DNA of 64,000 nucleotides. Origin: Fibrella aquatilis (lineage in GTDB: Bacteria; Bacteroidota; Bacteroidia; Cytophagales; Spirosomataceae). Shown piece by piece: positions 25,925-33,511 of this stretch. Location of the stretch: NCBI RefSeq assembly GCF_017353255.1, contig NZ_JAFMYU010000001.1, positions 434,001 to 498,000 on the forward strand, read 5' to 3'. Within the stretch, counting starts at the first letter, position 1. Each line of letters starts with the position of its first letter. The notes beneath the pieces are model-generated. The model searched no databases. It worked only from the letters and a program-made list of their open reading frames with translations, and was not told the DNA's origin. A program made the translations under genes and the position numbers.

Positions 25925-26842
25925 ATGCACCACAACATCAGCTACGGCCTGGTAGCGGGCATCCTGCTCGTTCAATTGCTCGGCAGCCAGCCAATACACA
26001 GTCAGTCAATGGATTCAATCAGGACAGTAAAACCTGGTGCCGCGCTGGTGCAGGTGTCGAACCAATTCAAATTTACCGAAGGTCCCGCCGTTGATAAACA
26101 GGGCGTTATCTATTTCACCGACCAGCCCAACGACAAGATCTGGACCTACGGCACCGACGGTAAGCTGACCGTTTTCATGGACAAAACGGGCCGCTCGAAT
26201 GGCTTGTTTTTCGACAAAAAAGGCACGCTCTACGCCTGTGCCGATGAGCAAAACGAGATCTGGGCCATCAGCCCCAAGGGCAACCACACGGTGGTGCTTT
26301 CGGCGGTGCAGGGGCGCAAACTCAACGGCCCCAACGACCTCTGGCTAGACAAAAAAGGTGGCATCTATTTCACCGACCCCTACTACCAGCGCGACTATTG
26401 GACCCGGAAAAAGCCGGAGATGGACGGGCAGAAGGTCTACTTCCTGCCCAACCGCAAACAGGAACCTATTGTCGTTGATGGCGACCTGAAACAGCCCAAC
26501 GGCATTGTAGGCACGCCCGACGGCAAGTACCTCTACGTGGCCGACATTGGTGCCAGCAAAACCTACAAATACCAGATCAGCCCCGACGGCACGCTCACCA
26601 ACCGGCAGCTGTTTGTGAACCAGGGTTCCGACGGCATGACGCTCGACAACCAGGGTAACGTGTATTTGACGGGGCGGGGCGTGACCATCTATGACCCGGC
26701 GGGCACCAAAATCGGGACCATCCCCGTGCCGTCGCGGTGGGTGGGCAACATCTGTTTTGGCGGCAAAGACCGCAACACCCTGTTCATAACGGCCTCTGAA
26801 TCAGTCTACACATTACAAATGCAGGTAACGGGCGTTGAATGA
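25925..26842 (+). CDS. Secreted SMP-30/gluconolactonase-like protein
   Basis: The 305-residue protein starts with a signal-peptide-like MHHNISYGLVAGILLVQLLG and is exported. The six-bladed propeller shows FTEGPAVDKQGVIYFTD, LNGPNDLWLDKKGGIYFTDP, QPNGIVGTPDGKYLYVAD and GSDGMTLDNQGNVYLT, the repeating motif of the SGL family with its metal ligands. It probably hydrolyses a sugar lactone or similar ester outside the cytoplasm. It is divergent from pobA and precedes a secreted glucanase. Confidence 0.85.
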   Translation: MHHNISYGLVAGILLVQLLGSQPIHSQSMDSIRTVKPGAALVQVSNQFKFTEGPAVDKQGVIYFTDQPNDKIWTYGTDGKLTVFMDKTGRSNGLFFDKKGTLYACADEQNEIWAISPKGNHTVVLSAVQGRKLNGPNDLWLDKKGGIYFTDPYYQRDYWTRKKPEMDGQKVYFLPNRKQEPIVVDGDLKQPNGIVGTPDGKYLYVADIGASKTYKYQISPDGTLTNRQLFVNQGSDGMTLDNQGNVYLTGRGVTIYDPAGTKIGTIPVPSRWVGNICFGGKDRNTLFITASESVYTLQMQVTGVE

Positions 26843-26867
26843 ACCTCTTTGCCTGTAGCTTTCCGTT

Positions 26868-27650
26868 ATGAAACTCCTCCTCCCCTGCCTGCTGCTCTGC
26901 ACCCTGGCCCACGCCCAGACCACCCCCACCCGCAAGCTCGTCTGGGCCGACGAGTTCACCAGGCCCGGCCTGCCCGACTCCACCAAGTGGGGCTACGACG
27001 TGGGCGGCAGCGGCTGGGGCAACCACGAGCTACAATTTTATACGAAAAGCCGCCCCGAAAATGCCCGCGTCGAAAACGGCTACCTCATTATCGAGGCCCG
27101 GAAAGAGACATACCAGAGCAGCCAGTATACCTCGGCGCGGCTCCTGACCAAAAATACCGCCACCTGGACCTACGGCCGGTTTGAAGCCCGCCTGAAACTC
27201 CCCGACGGGCGCGGCACCTGGCCCGCCTTCTGGATGCTGGGGCAGCAGGTAGCGCAGGTGGGCTGGCCCCTGGGTGGCGAAATCGACATCATGGAGCACG
27301 TTGGTTTCGATCAGGGCGTGGTGCACGGCACGATTCACAGCAAGGCCTACAACCACAGCATCGGCACCCAGAAGGGCAAGCAGACGCGGGTGCCCACCGC
27401 CTCCAGCGACTTCCATGTCTACGCCATCGACTGGACCGCTGACCGGATCGATTTCTACGTCGACGACCTGAAGTTCAACTCTGTCAACCGCACCGAATTG
27501 GGCAGCACCGAGGCGCAGTGGCCGTTTACCAAACCGTTTTTCCTGCTGCTAAACCTGGCCGTAGGTGGCGACTGGGGCGGCCAGAAAGGCGTAGACGAGA
27601 CTATCTGGCCCCGCCGCCTGGAGGTAGACTACGTGCGGGTGTATCAGTAA
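26868..27650 (+). CDS. Secreted GH16 endo-beta-glucanase (laminarinase-like)
   Basis: The 260-residue protein has a clear signal peptide (MKLLLPCLLLCTLAHAQ). The GH16 fold shows LVWADEFTRPGLPDSTKWGY, GTWPAFWMLG and the catalytic EIDIMEH with Glu138, Asp140 and Glu143. It ends LEVDYVRVYQ, as laminarinases do. The extra Met in the EIDIME motif is typical of beta-1,3-glucanases, so laminarin-like glucans are the probable substrate. It has no binding module or sorting tail. It lies 25 bases after the SMP-30 gene. Confidence 0.9.
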   Translation: MKLLLPCLLLCTLAHAQTTPTRKLVWADEFTRPGLPDSTKWGYDVGGSGWGNHELQFYTKSRPENARVENGYLIIEARKETYQSSQYTSARLLTKNTATWTYGRFEARLKLPDGRGTWPAFWMLGQQVAQVGWPLGGEIDIMEHVGFDQGVVHGTIHSKAYNHSIGTQKGKQTRVPTASSDFHVYAIDWTADRIDFYVDDLKFNSVNRTELGSTEAQWPFTKPFFLLLNLAVGGDWGGQKGVDETIWPRRLEVDYVRVYQ

Positions 27651-27679
27651 GCAGCGGCGGGAATTGGTGGTGTGGCGTA

Positions 27680-27726
27680 TCCCCCTTTTATGGGATGCAC
27701 CGCCGGGGGTGATTGTTGCACCTTTG
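27680..27726 (+). promoter_or_regulatory. TCCC...GGGA dyad with downstream -7-like element
   Basis: The 16-base site at 27680-27695 (TCCCCCT-TT-TATGGGA) matches two sites near the NarL-type regulator at 32169. At 27719 CACCTTTG, close to TAnnTTTG, follows at a spacing of 39 bases. The transcript would run into the 3' end of the opposite gene; a 28-codon frame starts at ATG 27737. Whether this is a real promoter for a small RNA or peptide is open. Confidence 0.35.
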
Positions 27727-27809
27727 GCCCACAAAAATGCCCGACACTACCGGCTCCTCTGCGATGACAACCAGCCCCGTTCCCTGCCAGCAACAACCCG
27801 CCTACCAGC

Positions 27810-29360
27810 TTAGAGGCCCGTAGTGAGCAACTGATCTACCCGCAGCAGAAAGTTGGCCAGCGTTGGGGCCTGCCTAACGGCCTGTCCGCTACTGGTTAGG
27901 GCTGTCGTTGATTCCATTAGGCATTTCTTTAACTGCGGCGGTGTCAGCAACGGTTTAAGTCTGCTTTTCGCCCGTCGTTGTGCCGCCAGCATCAATCCGG
28001 CTACGTAGGCCGTGGCCCCCGAACTACCATCCAGTTGCGGGCTTGTGGCATCAGACGGCACGGCAACAGGTGGGGCATAGCACGACACGACAGCGCCAAA
28101 ATTACTACTGAAGGTTGCCCCTGACGCAGCGAGTGTAACTCCCCCAATGAGCAAACCAGGCAGGGGAACATCAGCAGGAAGGAACTGGCCAACCAGACCG
28201 CTAGTGAGGTCAGTGGCTTCCCCTGCACTGCCGCCACCAGCCGAAAACAATACCAGCACCCCCCGCTTCTCCAGCCAGGTAGCCACACTGTGTACAGCCA
28301 AATCGAACAACACGGGCAGCTTGCGGCTCGTCCCCGACACCATAAAGTCGACGGACTGACTGATAAAAATGATGTCGCCCGAACGTAATGCCGTGATAAC
28401 CGGACTGCCGAAGGCCATGCCGAACCGAAACGTACCACTGGTCAGTTTGGCCACGGGTGTCAGGAAAGGGTAAAAGCTGCTAACGTAGCGTAGCGTGGCC
28501 CCTGGCACAACCGACTGCACAACGTCCATCGATTTTTTACCGTGATCGTCGATATGATTGGCTGGTAAGTTGCTGAGGAAGTCGAATATCGGTTTGGTTT
28601 TCGTGTCGTTGACGGGTGGTGGAAGCACGGCCGTGGCCAGTTGGGTCAGGCTCTGGTTATCGGGCTTAGAAATATGCACCAATGTGGGTTGGGAAGCCAG
28701 GGTAGCAGCAGTAAAAGGCGTGGCTATGGGGAGCACAACGGGAGAAGGGGCGTTGGCGGGCGTAAAAAACCGGGCAGCGGGTACTTCCACACGCGACGAC
28801 CCTATTGCCGTTAATCGCCTGGCAGAAAGGCCGTTGGGCAGAAAAACGTGCCTCAGTTGGATGACCTCACGAAGGGATCTCAACTCGGCAAGGCGGTTGG
28901 GTGCAACTAGCTGACTCAATTCAACCCGAATTAATTTGTCAACAATATCTAACGTGACTAATCGCAGCGACCAGTCAGTTTGCTCAAGCACTTCCGGTAT
29001 GTCTATAAATGACTCCCGGTTGCCCGATCCCGATTTACCTATTTTCAAACGGACAGTTGGGTGAACACCGCCAGGCGTTGTAACGGAGGTCATGCCGGTA
29101 CCGACAAAGATGAACAAACTCAAAAAAACGGACCGGTCGCCGGTCATGGTTAGTAATTCCGGCGCACGGTCGGTGAAGATCCACAGCAGCGAATTTAGCC
29201 CAAACCCAGTTGGCGCCGCTACGGGCGGCGCAGCAGGCGCGGGCAGCATCGTCTGCAAGGTGGTATCTGCCCTGATTGCCCCCTGTTGAAGCAAGGTCCG
29301 AACCTGTTGAAGATCATTTAAAAAAACAAGGTCGCTCTGGTTGATTTGAGTGGCTGGCAT
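27810..29360 (-). CDS. Divergent subtilase-like protein, 516 aa
   Basis: The last 260 residues resemble a subtilisin fold: DDHGKKSMDVVQSVVPGA fits the His motif, GVLVLFSAGGGSAGEA the oxyanion region, and LDGSSGATAYVAGLMLAA the Ser motif (usually GTSMAAPHVAG). I cannot place the catalytic Asp with confidence. The first 250 residues are unknown, with a Pro/Ala-rich stretch near 45-55. There is no signal peptide, unusual for a subtilase, so it may be an internal protease or a pseudoprotease. It is divergent from another unknown gene across 92 bases. Confidence 0.6.
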   Translation of the reverse strand: MPATQINQSDLVFLNDLQQVRTLLQQGAIRADTTLQTMLPAPAAPPVAAPTGFGLNSLLWIFTDRAPELLTMTGDRSVFLSLFIFVGTGMTSVTTPGGVHPTVRLKIGKSGSGNRESFIDIPEVLEQTDWSLRLVTLDIVDKLIRVELSQLVAPNRLAELRSLREVIQLRHVFLPNGLSARRLTAIGSSRVEVPAARFFTPANAPSPVVLPIATPFTAATLASQPTLVHISKPDNQSLTQLATAVLPPPVNDTKTKPIFDFLSNLPANHIDDHGKKSMDVVQSVVPGATLRYVSSFYPFLTPVAKLTSGTFRFGMAFGSPVITALRSGDIIFISQSVDFMVSGTSRKLPVLFDLAVHSVATWLEKRGVLVLFSAGGGSAGEATDLTSGLVGQFLPADVPLPGLLIGGVTLAASGATFSSNFGAVVSCYAPPVAVPSDATSPQLDGSSGATAYVAGLMLAAQRRAKSRLKPLLTPPQLKKCLMESTTALTSSGQAVRQAPTLANFLLRVDQLLTTGL

Positions 29361-29452
29361 GGTACGGTTTGGTTGATTTTTTACCGTAAGCTAGCCCATT
29401 TAGTGTATCACTTACTTTCTTTTTACTTTACGTAGTCTAAACACACTCCCCC

Positions 29453-30232
29453 ATGCAAGCCGTTGACAACCAGTTAGCCCAGGAGGCTTTCGACTTTTTC
29501 CTCAACTACCCCAACAACCCCGCCGCGCAGGCCAAAAAGATGGCCGAACTACAGCGCGGCCCTACCAACCTGACTGATTTTGAACAGCGGCTGATCGACT
29601 TTACGCAGGCGCGTTCTACCACCTTTACGCCACGGGTGCTGCCCAATGAGGAAAGATCAGTGGTGCAATATGTGGTCCCCAAAGCAACCATGCTCTGGAT
29701 TGCCGATCATTTTGAGCAACTCCACTGCGTATGCCTGAAACTGTGTTTCGGACTAGATGCCAACCTCAACACCCACGTCATTGTGTCGGGGGGCTTCTAT
29801 TGCCCCAATGGCAAGCCCACCATCGACCGGCTCGACGAACCCTACCGCCACCCCAGCGCATCGGGCAAGGGGCAGGGTGACTATTTTCTGGATTTCAACA
29901 AGCTGATCACACCTAAAGAAGCACAGGCGCAATTGGGCCGCTACCAGGAAACCGCCCCGCTGAGCGATCTGCACGGCTACGTAATGGACATTGTCACGTT
30001 CAAAAAGCTGCTTAACGATCCGGCAGTACTGGGTGGCAGTACACTAATCCGGCTTCGCTTCGGCATGAACAACACCGGCGACCACCCCGAAACGGCTATT
30101 TCGGGCCGGGCACAAAACCTGATGCTGGAACTTGCCCCCGCTGGTACGCCCATCTACTTCTGCTCCTCAGCCATCAAGAACGACGGCGACGCCTTCGATT
30201 GTCCACCTCGGCAACCCTGCAACGCACGATAA
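29453..30232 (+). CDS. Hypothetical protein, 259 aa, divergent from subtilase-like gene
   Basis: I do not recognise this family. The protein is soluble with no signal peptide, and starts with a helical AQEAFDFFLNYPNNPAAQAKKM segment. The middle holds HCVCLKLCFGLDANLN and SGGFYCPNGKPTIDR, and the tail is Cys-rich (IYFCSSAIKNDG, DCPPRQPCNAR). Six cysteines could bind a metal or, if exported, form disulfides. The upstream gap is AT-rich and probably carries promoters for both divergent genes. The pair may act together. Confidence 0.65.
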   Translation: MQAVDNQLAQEAFDFFLNYPNNPAAQAKKMAELQRGPTNLTDFEQRLIDFTQARSTTFTPRVLPNEERSVVQYVVPKATMLWIADHFEQLHCVCLKLCFGLDANLNTHVIVSGGFYCPNGKPTIDRLDEPYRHPSASGKGQGDYFLDFNKLITPKEAQAQLGRYQETAPLSDLHGYVMDIVTFKKLLNDPAVLGGSTLIRLRFGMNNTGDHPETAISGRAQNLMLELAPAGTPIYFCSSAIKNDGDAFDCPPRQPCNAR

Positions 30233-30274
30233 TAGTTACGGTTGAACAAACATGATGATTAGCACGAATATGCT

Positions 30275-30940
30275 ATGACTTTCTACGACGTCATCGATAT
30301 TTTGTTCATGATTTTTTTTGGCGTAATCCTATGGCCAGTTGCTGTGGGGTTACGCCAATGGATGCATATAGGTAAAGCAAATCAGCTACTGACAATTTTT
30401 TTAGTGCTATTAATGTGTTTGGAAATCTACGCGTACGTTCTCGCAATATTTAAAATTCGCAACCATTATATTCATTATTTAAATACGCTTCTCATAATTT
30501 GGTTTACTGTTTTTTTCTATTCAATTGGCAAGAAGAATGTCTATCCATCATACCTATTAGCTGCAATTGTTAGTATATGTATTCCAGTGGAGATAATTGT
30601 CTTAGTTGGATACAATAATATTAATACAGTGACCGAGTTTGTAGCCCGAATGATACTAGTCGTCTATGCATTTAATGCTCTTAAATCTATAATAAAAGAT
30701 TTGAACGACAGTCAAATACATCAAAACTCAAATCTATATATTCAACTTGGATTGTTCATTTATGGTTTCTTTTCGGCCATAACATCAATGTTTAAAAAAT
30801 ACTTCATTGAGACGGCCCTCGATCTTTATTTTTTCTGCGATACGCTTTCTTTTGTTATGGGGGCCGTAGCTTTTTGTCTGTTTGCTATAGGGCTGCGGCT
30901 CAGCACCAGTAAAAAAATTAATACATACGCCTCTTTATGA
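30275..30940 (+). CDS. Integral membrane protein, 221 aa, cotranscribed with kinase
   Basis: About six or seven hydrophobic helices fill the chain (such as IFFGVILWPVAVGL and LLIIWFTVFFYSIG), with a short charged loop KDLNDSQIHQ. It resembles the membrane sensor half of 7TM-type histidine kinases without the kinase domain. Its base composition is clearly AT-richer than neighbouring genes, a possible sign of transfer. The stop overlaps the ATG of the kinase by 4 bases (ATGA), so the two are translated together and may form one sensing unit. Confidence 0.7.
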   Translation: MTFYDVIDILFMIFFGVILWPVAVGLRQWMHIGKANQLLTIFLVLLMCLEIYAYVLAIFKIRNHYIHYLNTLLIIWFTVFFYSIGKKNVYPSYLLAAIVSICIPVEIIVLVGYNNINTVTEFVARMILVVYAFNALKSIIKDLNDSQIHQNSNLYIQLGLFIYGFFSAITSMFKKYFIETALDLYFFCDTLSFVMGAVAFCLFAIGLRLSTSKKINTYASL

Positions 30941-32046
30941 AACTGACGCTTTTTTTTGGCAGCTATCTATTTTGCTTAACGTTCTGCCAGGCACAGCGTA
31001 TAGTTGTCAGTAGCATAGAGAGCAGACCACGGCTAAATGTAAATGAAAAAGCACTGCACTTTTCGCCACAGGATACCCTGATTAGGTTACCGTATAGGCA
31101 AAACAGTTTGCTCATTCACTTTAAATCACCCGGTAAATTGCCCGTATACGCCTACGGTGTTCGGTGGTTGCTAGCTGGCACAATCACTACACATGATAGT
31201 GTTCTGTTTCTACCAAACCTGCCCAACGGCGAGTTTATTATTAGCATAAGTGATCTGGCCAATCCGGCTGTTCAGTCGGCTCGGCTGCGTGTCATTGTAG
31301 AATCGCCATTATGGCTACGGTGGTGGTTTTTGCCGTTGATGTTCTTGTTCGGGTTGCTTTTTGTTAGTGCAGCGCTCTATCTTCTTTATCTGTACCGGCT
31401 GCGGCAGTTTCTACAGATGCAGCGGGTTAGAGACCGCATTGCCCGCGACCTGCACGACGACATGGGCAGCTACCTCAGCAGCATCAGCATCATGAGCCAG
31501 ACCGCTCACCGCAATGCCCTCCGTAATCCCGAAAAAACACAACTGGCACTAGCCAGTATTGGTCAGACCGCCCGGCAGGTGATTGACCGCATGGGCGACA
31601 TGGTCTGGAGTATCAACCCCGCCCACGACTCCATAAACGACGTGCTGACCCGCATGGCCGACGTGGGAAATAGCCTTTTCGGGACCACCGACGTGGTTTT
31701 CAATCTATCGGTAGCCGAGGCGGTGCGGCATGTGAGCCTGTCGGCCGAGGTGCGGCGCGAGTTTTTTCTGATTTATAAAGAGGCCGTCACTAACGTGGCT
31801 CGGTATGCCCAGGCCAGCAATGTTCGGGTAGCGGTTGAGGTCACGGGCAGCGGGCTGGTGCTCACCGTGCAGGACAACGGCTGTGGCTTCGACCCGGCCC
31901 AGCCCGACTATAAAAACCCCGGTGGGGGCAACGGCCTGCGCAACATGCAGGCCCGCGCCAAGCTCATCGGGGGTGAGCTGACCATCCAGTCAACAGCGGG
32001 TCAGGGCACTACTGTCAGGCTGATAGTTGGACAGGGAGGTGCATAG
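30937..32046 (+). CDS. Sensor histidine kinase, NarX/DesK type
   Basis: The 369-residue kinase has a signal sequence, a periplasmic beta-rich sensor (about 20-125, with Y_Y_Y-like strands), one membrane helix (WWFLPLMFLFGLLFVSAALY, about 128-147) and a HisKA_3 domain with DLHDD (phospho-acceptor His173). The ATPase part shows FFLIYKEAVTNVARYA and DNGCGFDP with GNGLRNMQARAKLIGG. It overlaps the membrane-protein gene and is followed by a NarL-type regulator. Codon use shifts from AT-rich in the sensor to GC-rich in the kinase half. Confidence 0.88.
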   Translation: MKLTLFFGSYLFCLTFCQAQRIVVSSIESRPRLNVNEKALHFSPQDTLIRLPYRQNSLLIHFKSPGKLPVYAYGVRWLLAGTITTHDSVLFLPNLPNGEFIISISDLANPAVQSARLRVIVESPLWLRWWFLPLMFLFGLLFVSAALYLLYLYRLRQFLQMQRVRDRIARDLHDDMGSYLSSISIMSQTAHRNALRNPEKTQLALASIGQTARQVIDRMGDMVWSINPAHDSINDVLTRMADVGNSLFGTTDVVFNLSVAEAVRHVSLSAEVRREFFLIYKEAVTNVARYAQASNVRVAVEVTGSGLVLTVQDNGCGFDPAQPDYKNPGGGNGLRNMQARAKLIGGELTIQSTAGQGTTVRLIVGQGGA

Positions 32047-32090
32047 GCTGACGTATAGCCGCCCCGACCACTTACTCAACCGTTCGTTTA

Positions 32091-32136
32091 TCCCATAAAT
32101 ATGGTAGTGTCAGACAGCCCAAAGCGGGTACCTTCG
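32091..32136 (+). promoter_or_regulatory. TCCCATA dyad upstream of the NarL-type regulator
   Basis: 32091-32106 is TCCCATA-AA-TATGGTA, a 7-2-7 inverted repeat. TACCTTCG at 32129 is a near match to the -7 element, 38 bases from the site start. The spacing puts the dyad close to -43, a usual position for an activator. It would let the regulator at 32169 control its own gene. Confidence 0.4.
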
Positions 32137-32168
32137 TTTACTAAACAACCAATAAAATTCACTTCACC

Positions 32169-32792
32169 ATGGCCATCCGGGTAGCTATTTACGAAGACAA
32201 TCAACCGTTGCGGGAGGCCCTCTCGGCCCTCATCACCGACGAAGACGACTACACTCTGGTAGGTGCCTTCGGCGACTGCCTTCATGCCAACGACCAGACC
32301 TACCGCCTTCAGCCCGACGTGATCCTGATGGACATCGACCTGCCGGGGCGCGACGGCATTCAGGCCGTAACGGGCCTCCACCGCGAGTTTCCCAACGTCG
32401 ATATCCTTATGCTCACCGTTTTCGACGACGACGACCGTGTGTTTCGGGCACTTTGCGCCGGGGCTTCGGGCTACCTGCTCAAACAAACCACCCCCGACCA
32501 GATCCTGGAGGCCATCCAGTCGGTCTATGCCGGTGGCGCACCCATGACCCCCAGTATTGCCCGCAAGGTAATCCAGACTTTTCCTACCCGCATTGGCCAT
32601 TCGGCCGACCTGGAACAACTCACCACCCGCGAAAGTCAGGTGCTCCAACACCTGGCCAAAGGCCTGAGCTACAAGCTGGTAGCCGCCGAACTGGGTATCA
32701 GCGTGGAGACCGTGCGGACCCATATCAAGCGCATTTACGAAAAGCTCCACGTCCACTCCGTTACCGAGGCCATTGCGAAGTATAGGGGCTGA
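32169..32792 (+). CDS. NarL/LuxR-family response regulator
   Basis: The 207-residue protein has a receiver domain with phospho-acceptor Asp55 (LMDIDLPGRDG), the switch Lys in GYLLKQTTPDQ, and a C-terminal LuxR-type HTH (LTTRESQVLQHLAKGLSYKL to RTHIKRIYEKLHV). It follows its kinase by 122 bases. Two 16-base TCCC...GGGA dyads lie just upstream and downstream of the gene, and are its likely targets (inference). Confidence 0.92.
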   Translation: MAIRVAIYEDNQPLREALSALITDEDDYTLVGAFGDCLHANDQTYRLQPDVILMDIDLPGRDGIQAVTGLHREFPNVDILMLTVFDDDDRVFRALCAGASGYLLKQTTPDQILEAIQSVYAGGAPMTPSIARKVIQTFPTRIGHSADLEQLTTRESQVLQHLAKGLSYKLVAAELGISVETVRTHIKRIYEKLHVHSVTEAIAKYRG

Positions 32793-32826
32793 GGGCAGGG
32801 AGCACGGAGCGGGGGTGGTTTTCACA

Positions 32827-32872
32827 TCCCCTTTTTATGGGACGCGGCGGGGCAAAAAGCAGCGGAGCTTTA
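32827..32872 (+). promoter_or_regulatory. TCCC...GGGA dyad upstream of the DUF4082-like lipoprotein
   Basis: 32827-32842 reads TCCCCTT-TT-TATGGGA. A weak -7-like GAGCTTTA starts at 32865, again 38 bases from the site start, as at 32091 and 27680. The ATG of the lipoprotein is at 32909. Weak -7 elements with a fixed distance to an upstream dyad suggest activation by the neighbouring regulator. Confidence 0.4.
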
Positions 32873-32908
32873 CAGCGAATTAACTGGCTTTCCGCCGCTA
32901 TCCCCATC

Positions 32909-33508
32909 ATGAAAACCATCACTTCTTTCAGTAAGGCGCTTCAACTGAGTGTACTATCCCTCCTGATGCTGGCCTCGACAAGCTGCAAAAAAACCGCCGA
33001 CGCCAACCCCGAAGAAACCCCCTTTACTAGTTTAGTTAAAGGCGATGCCACGCTGACATCCGGCGTCCGCACCTCAGGTCCGTGGGAGTTGGGCATCGTC
33101 TTCAACTCGTCGGTGGCAGGCAAGATTACCAAAGTGGGCAGCAAAATGCCCGAACCGGGTAGCTACCGCGTCATCATCTGGGACAACGACACCAAAGCGG
33201 TGCTACGCCAAAAGACAATCGAGCAGTCATCGCCCGACGTACTGACCATGGAGCCTATCGATGCCCTGACGGTTCCGGTAAACAAAAAGTACGTCATCAG
33301 CATCAATAGCCAGTCGGGCGGGACGAACAAGAAGTACGGCTATGTTTACAAGACGGGTGGCGGCGACTTCCTGCCTGTCAACAAGGGCAGTATTTTGGTG
33401 TTAAACTCGTGCTATCAGTCCGTCGCTACGGCCACGTTTCCCAGTGCTGCGCAGAATGTAAAGTACGAGTTCTACGGCTTTCCGGAATTTGCTTTTGTGG
33501 CTGACTAG
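32909..33508 (+). CDS. Lipoprotein with DUF4082-like domain
   Basis: The start at 32909 gives a lipoprotein signal peptide (SVLSLLMLASTSC, Cys then KK); the longer frame upstream lacks such a start. The 199-residue product shows WELGIVFNSSVAGKITKVG, YRVIIWDNDTKAVL and KKYVISINSQSG, which resemble the beta-sandwich DUF4082 found in secreted proteins. It is probably anchored on the outer or inner membrane. It lies downstream of the kinase-regulator pair and behind the same kind of dyad, so it may be an output of that system. Confidence 0.75.
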   Translation: MKTITSFSKALQLSVLSLLMLASTSCKKTADANPEETPFTSLVKGDATLTSGVRTSGPWELGIVFNSSVAGKITKVGSKMPEPGSYRVIIWDNDTKAVLRQKTIEQSSPDVLTMEPIDALTVPVNKKYVISINSQSGGTNKKYGYVYKTGGGDFLPVNKGSILVLNSCYQSVATATFPSAAQNVKYEFYGFPEFAFVAD

Positions 33509-33511
33509 TAA

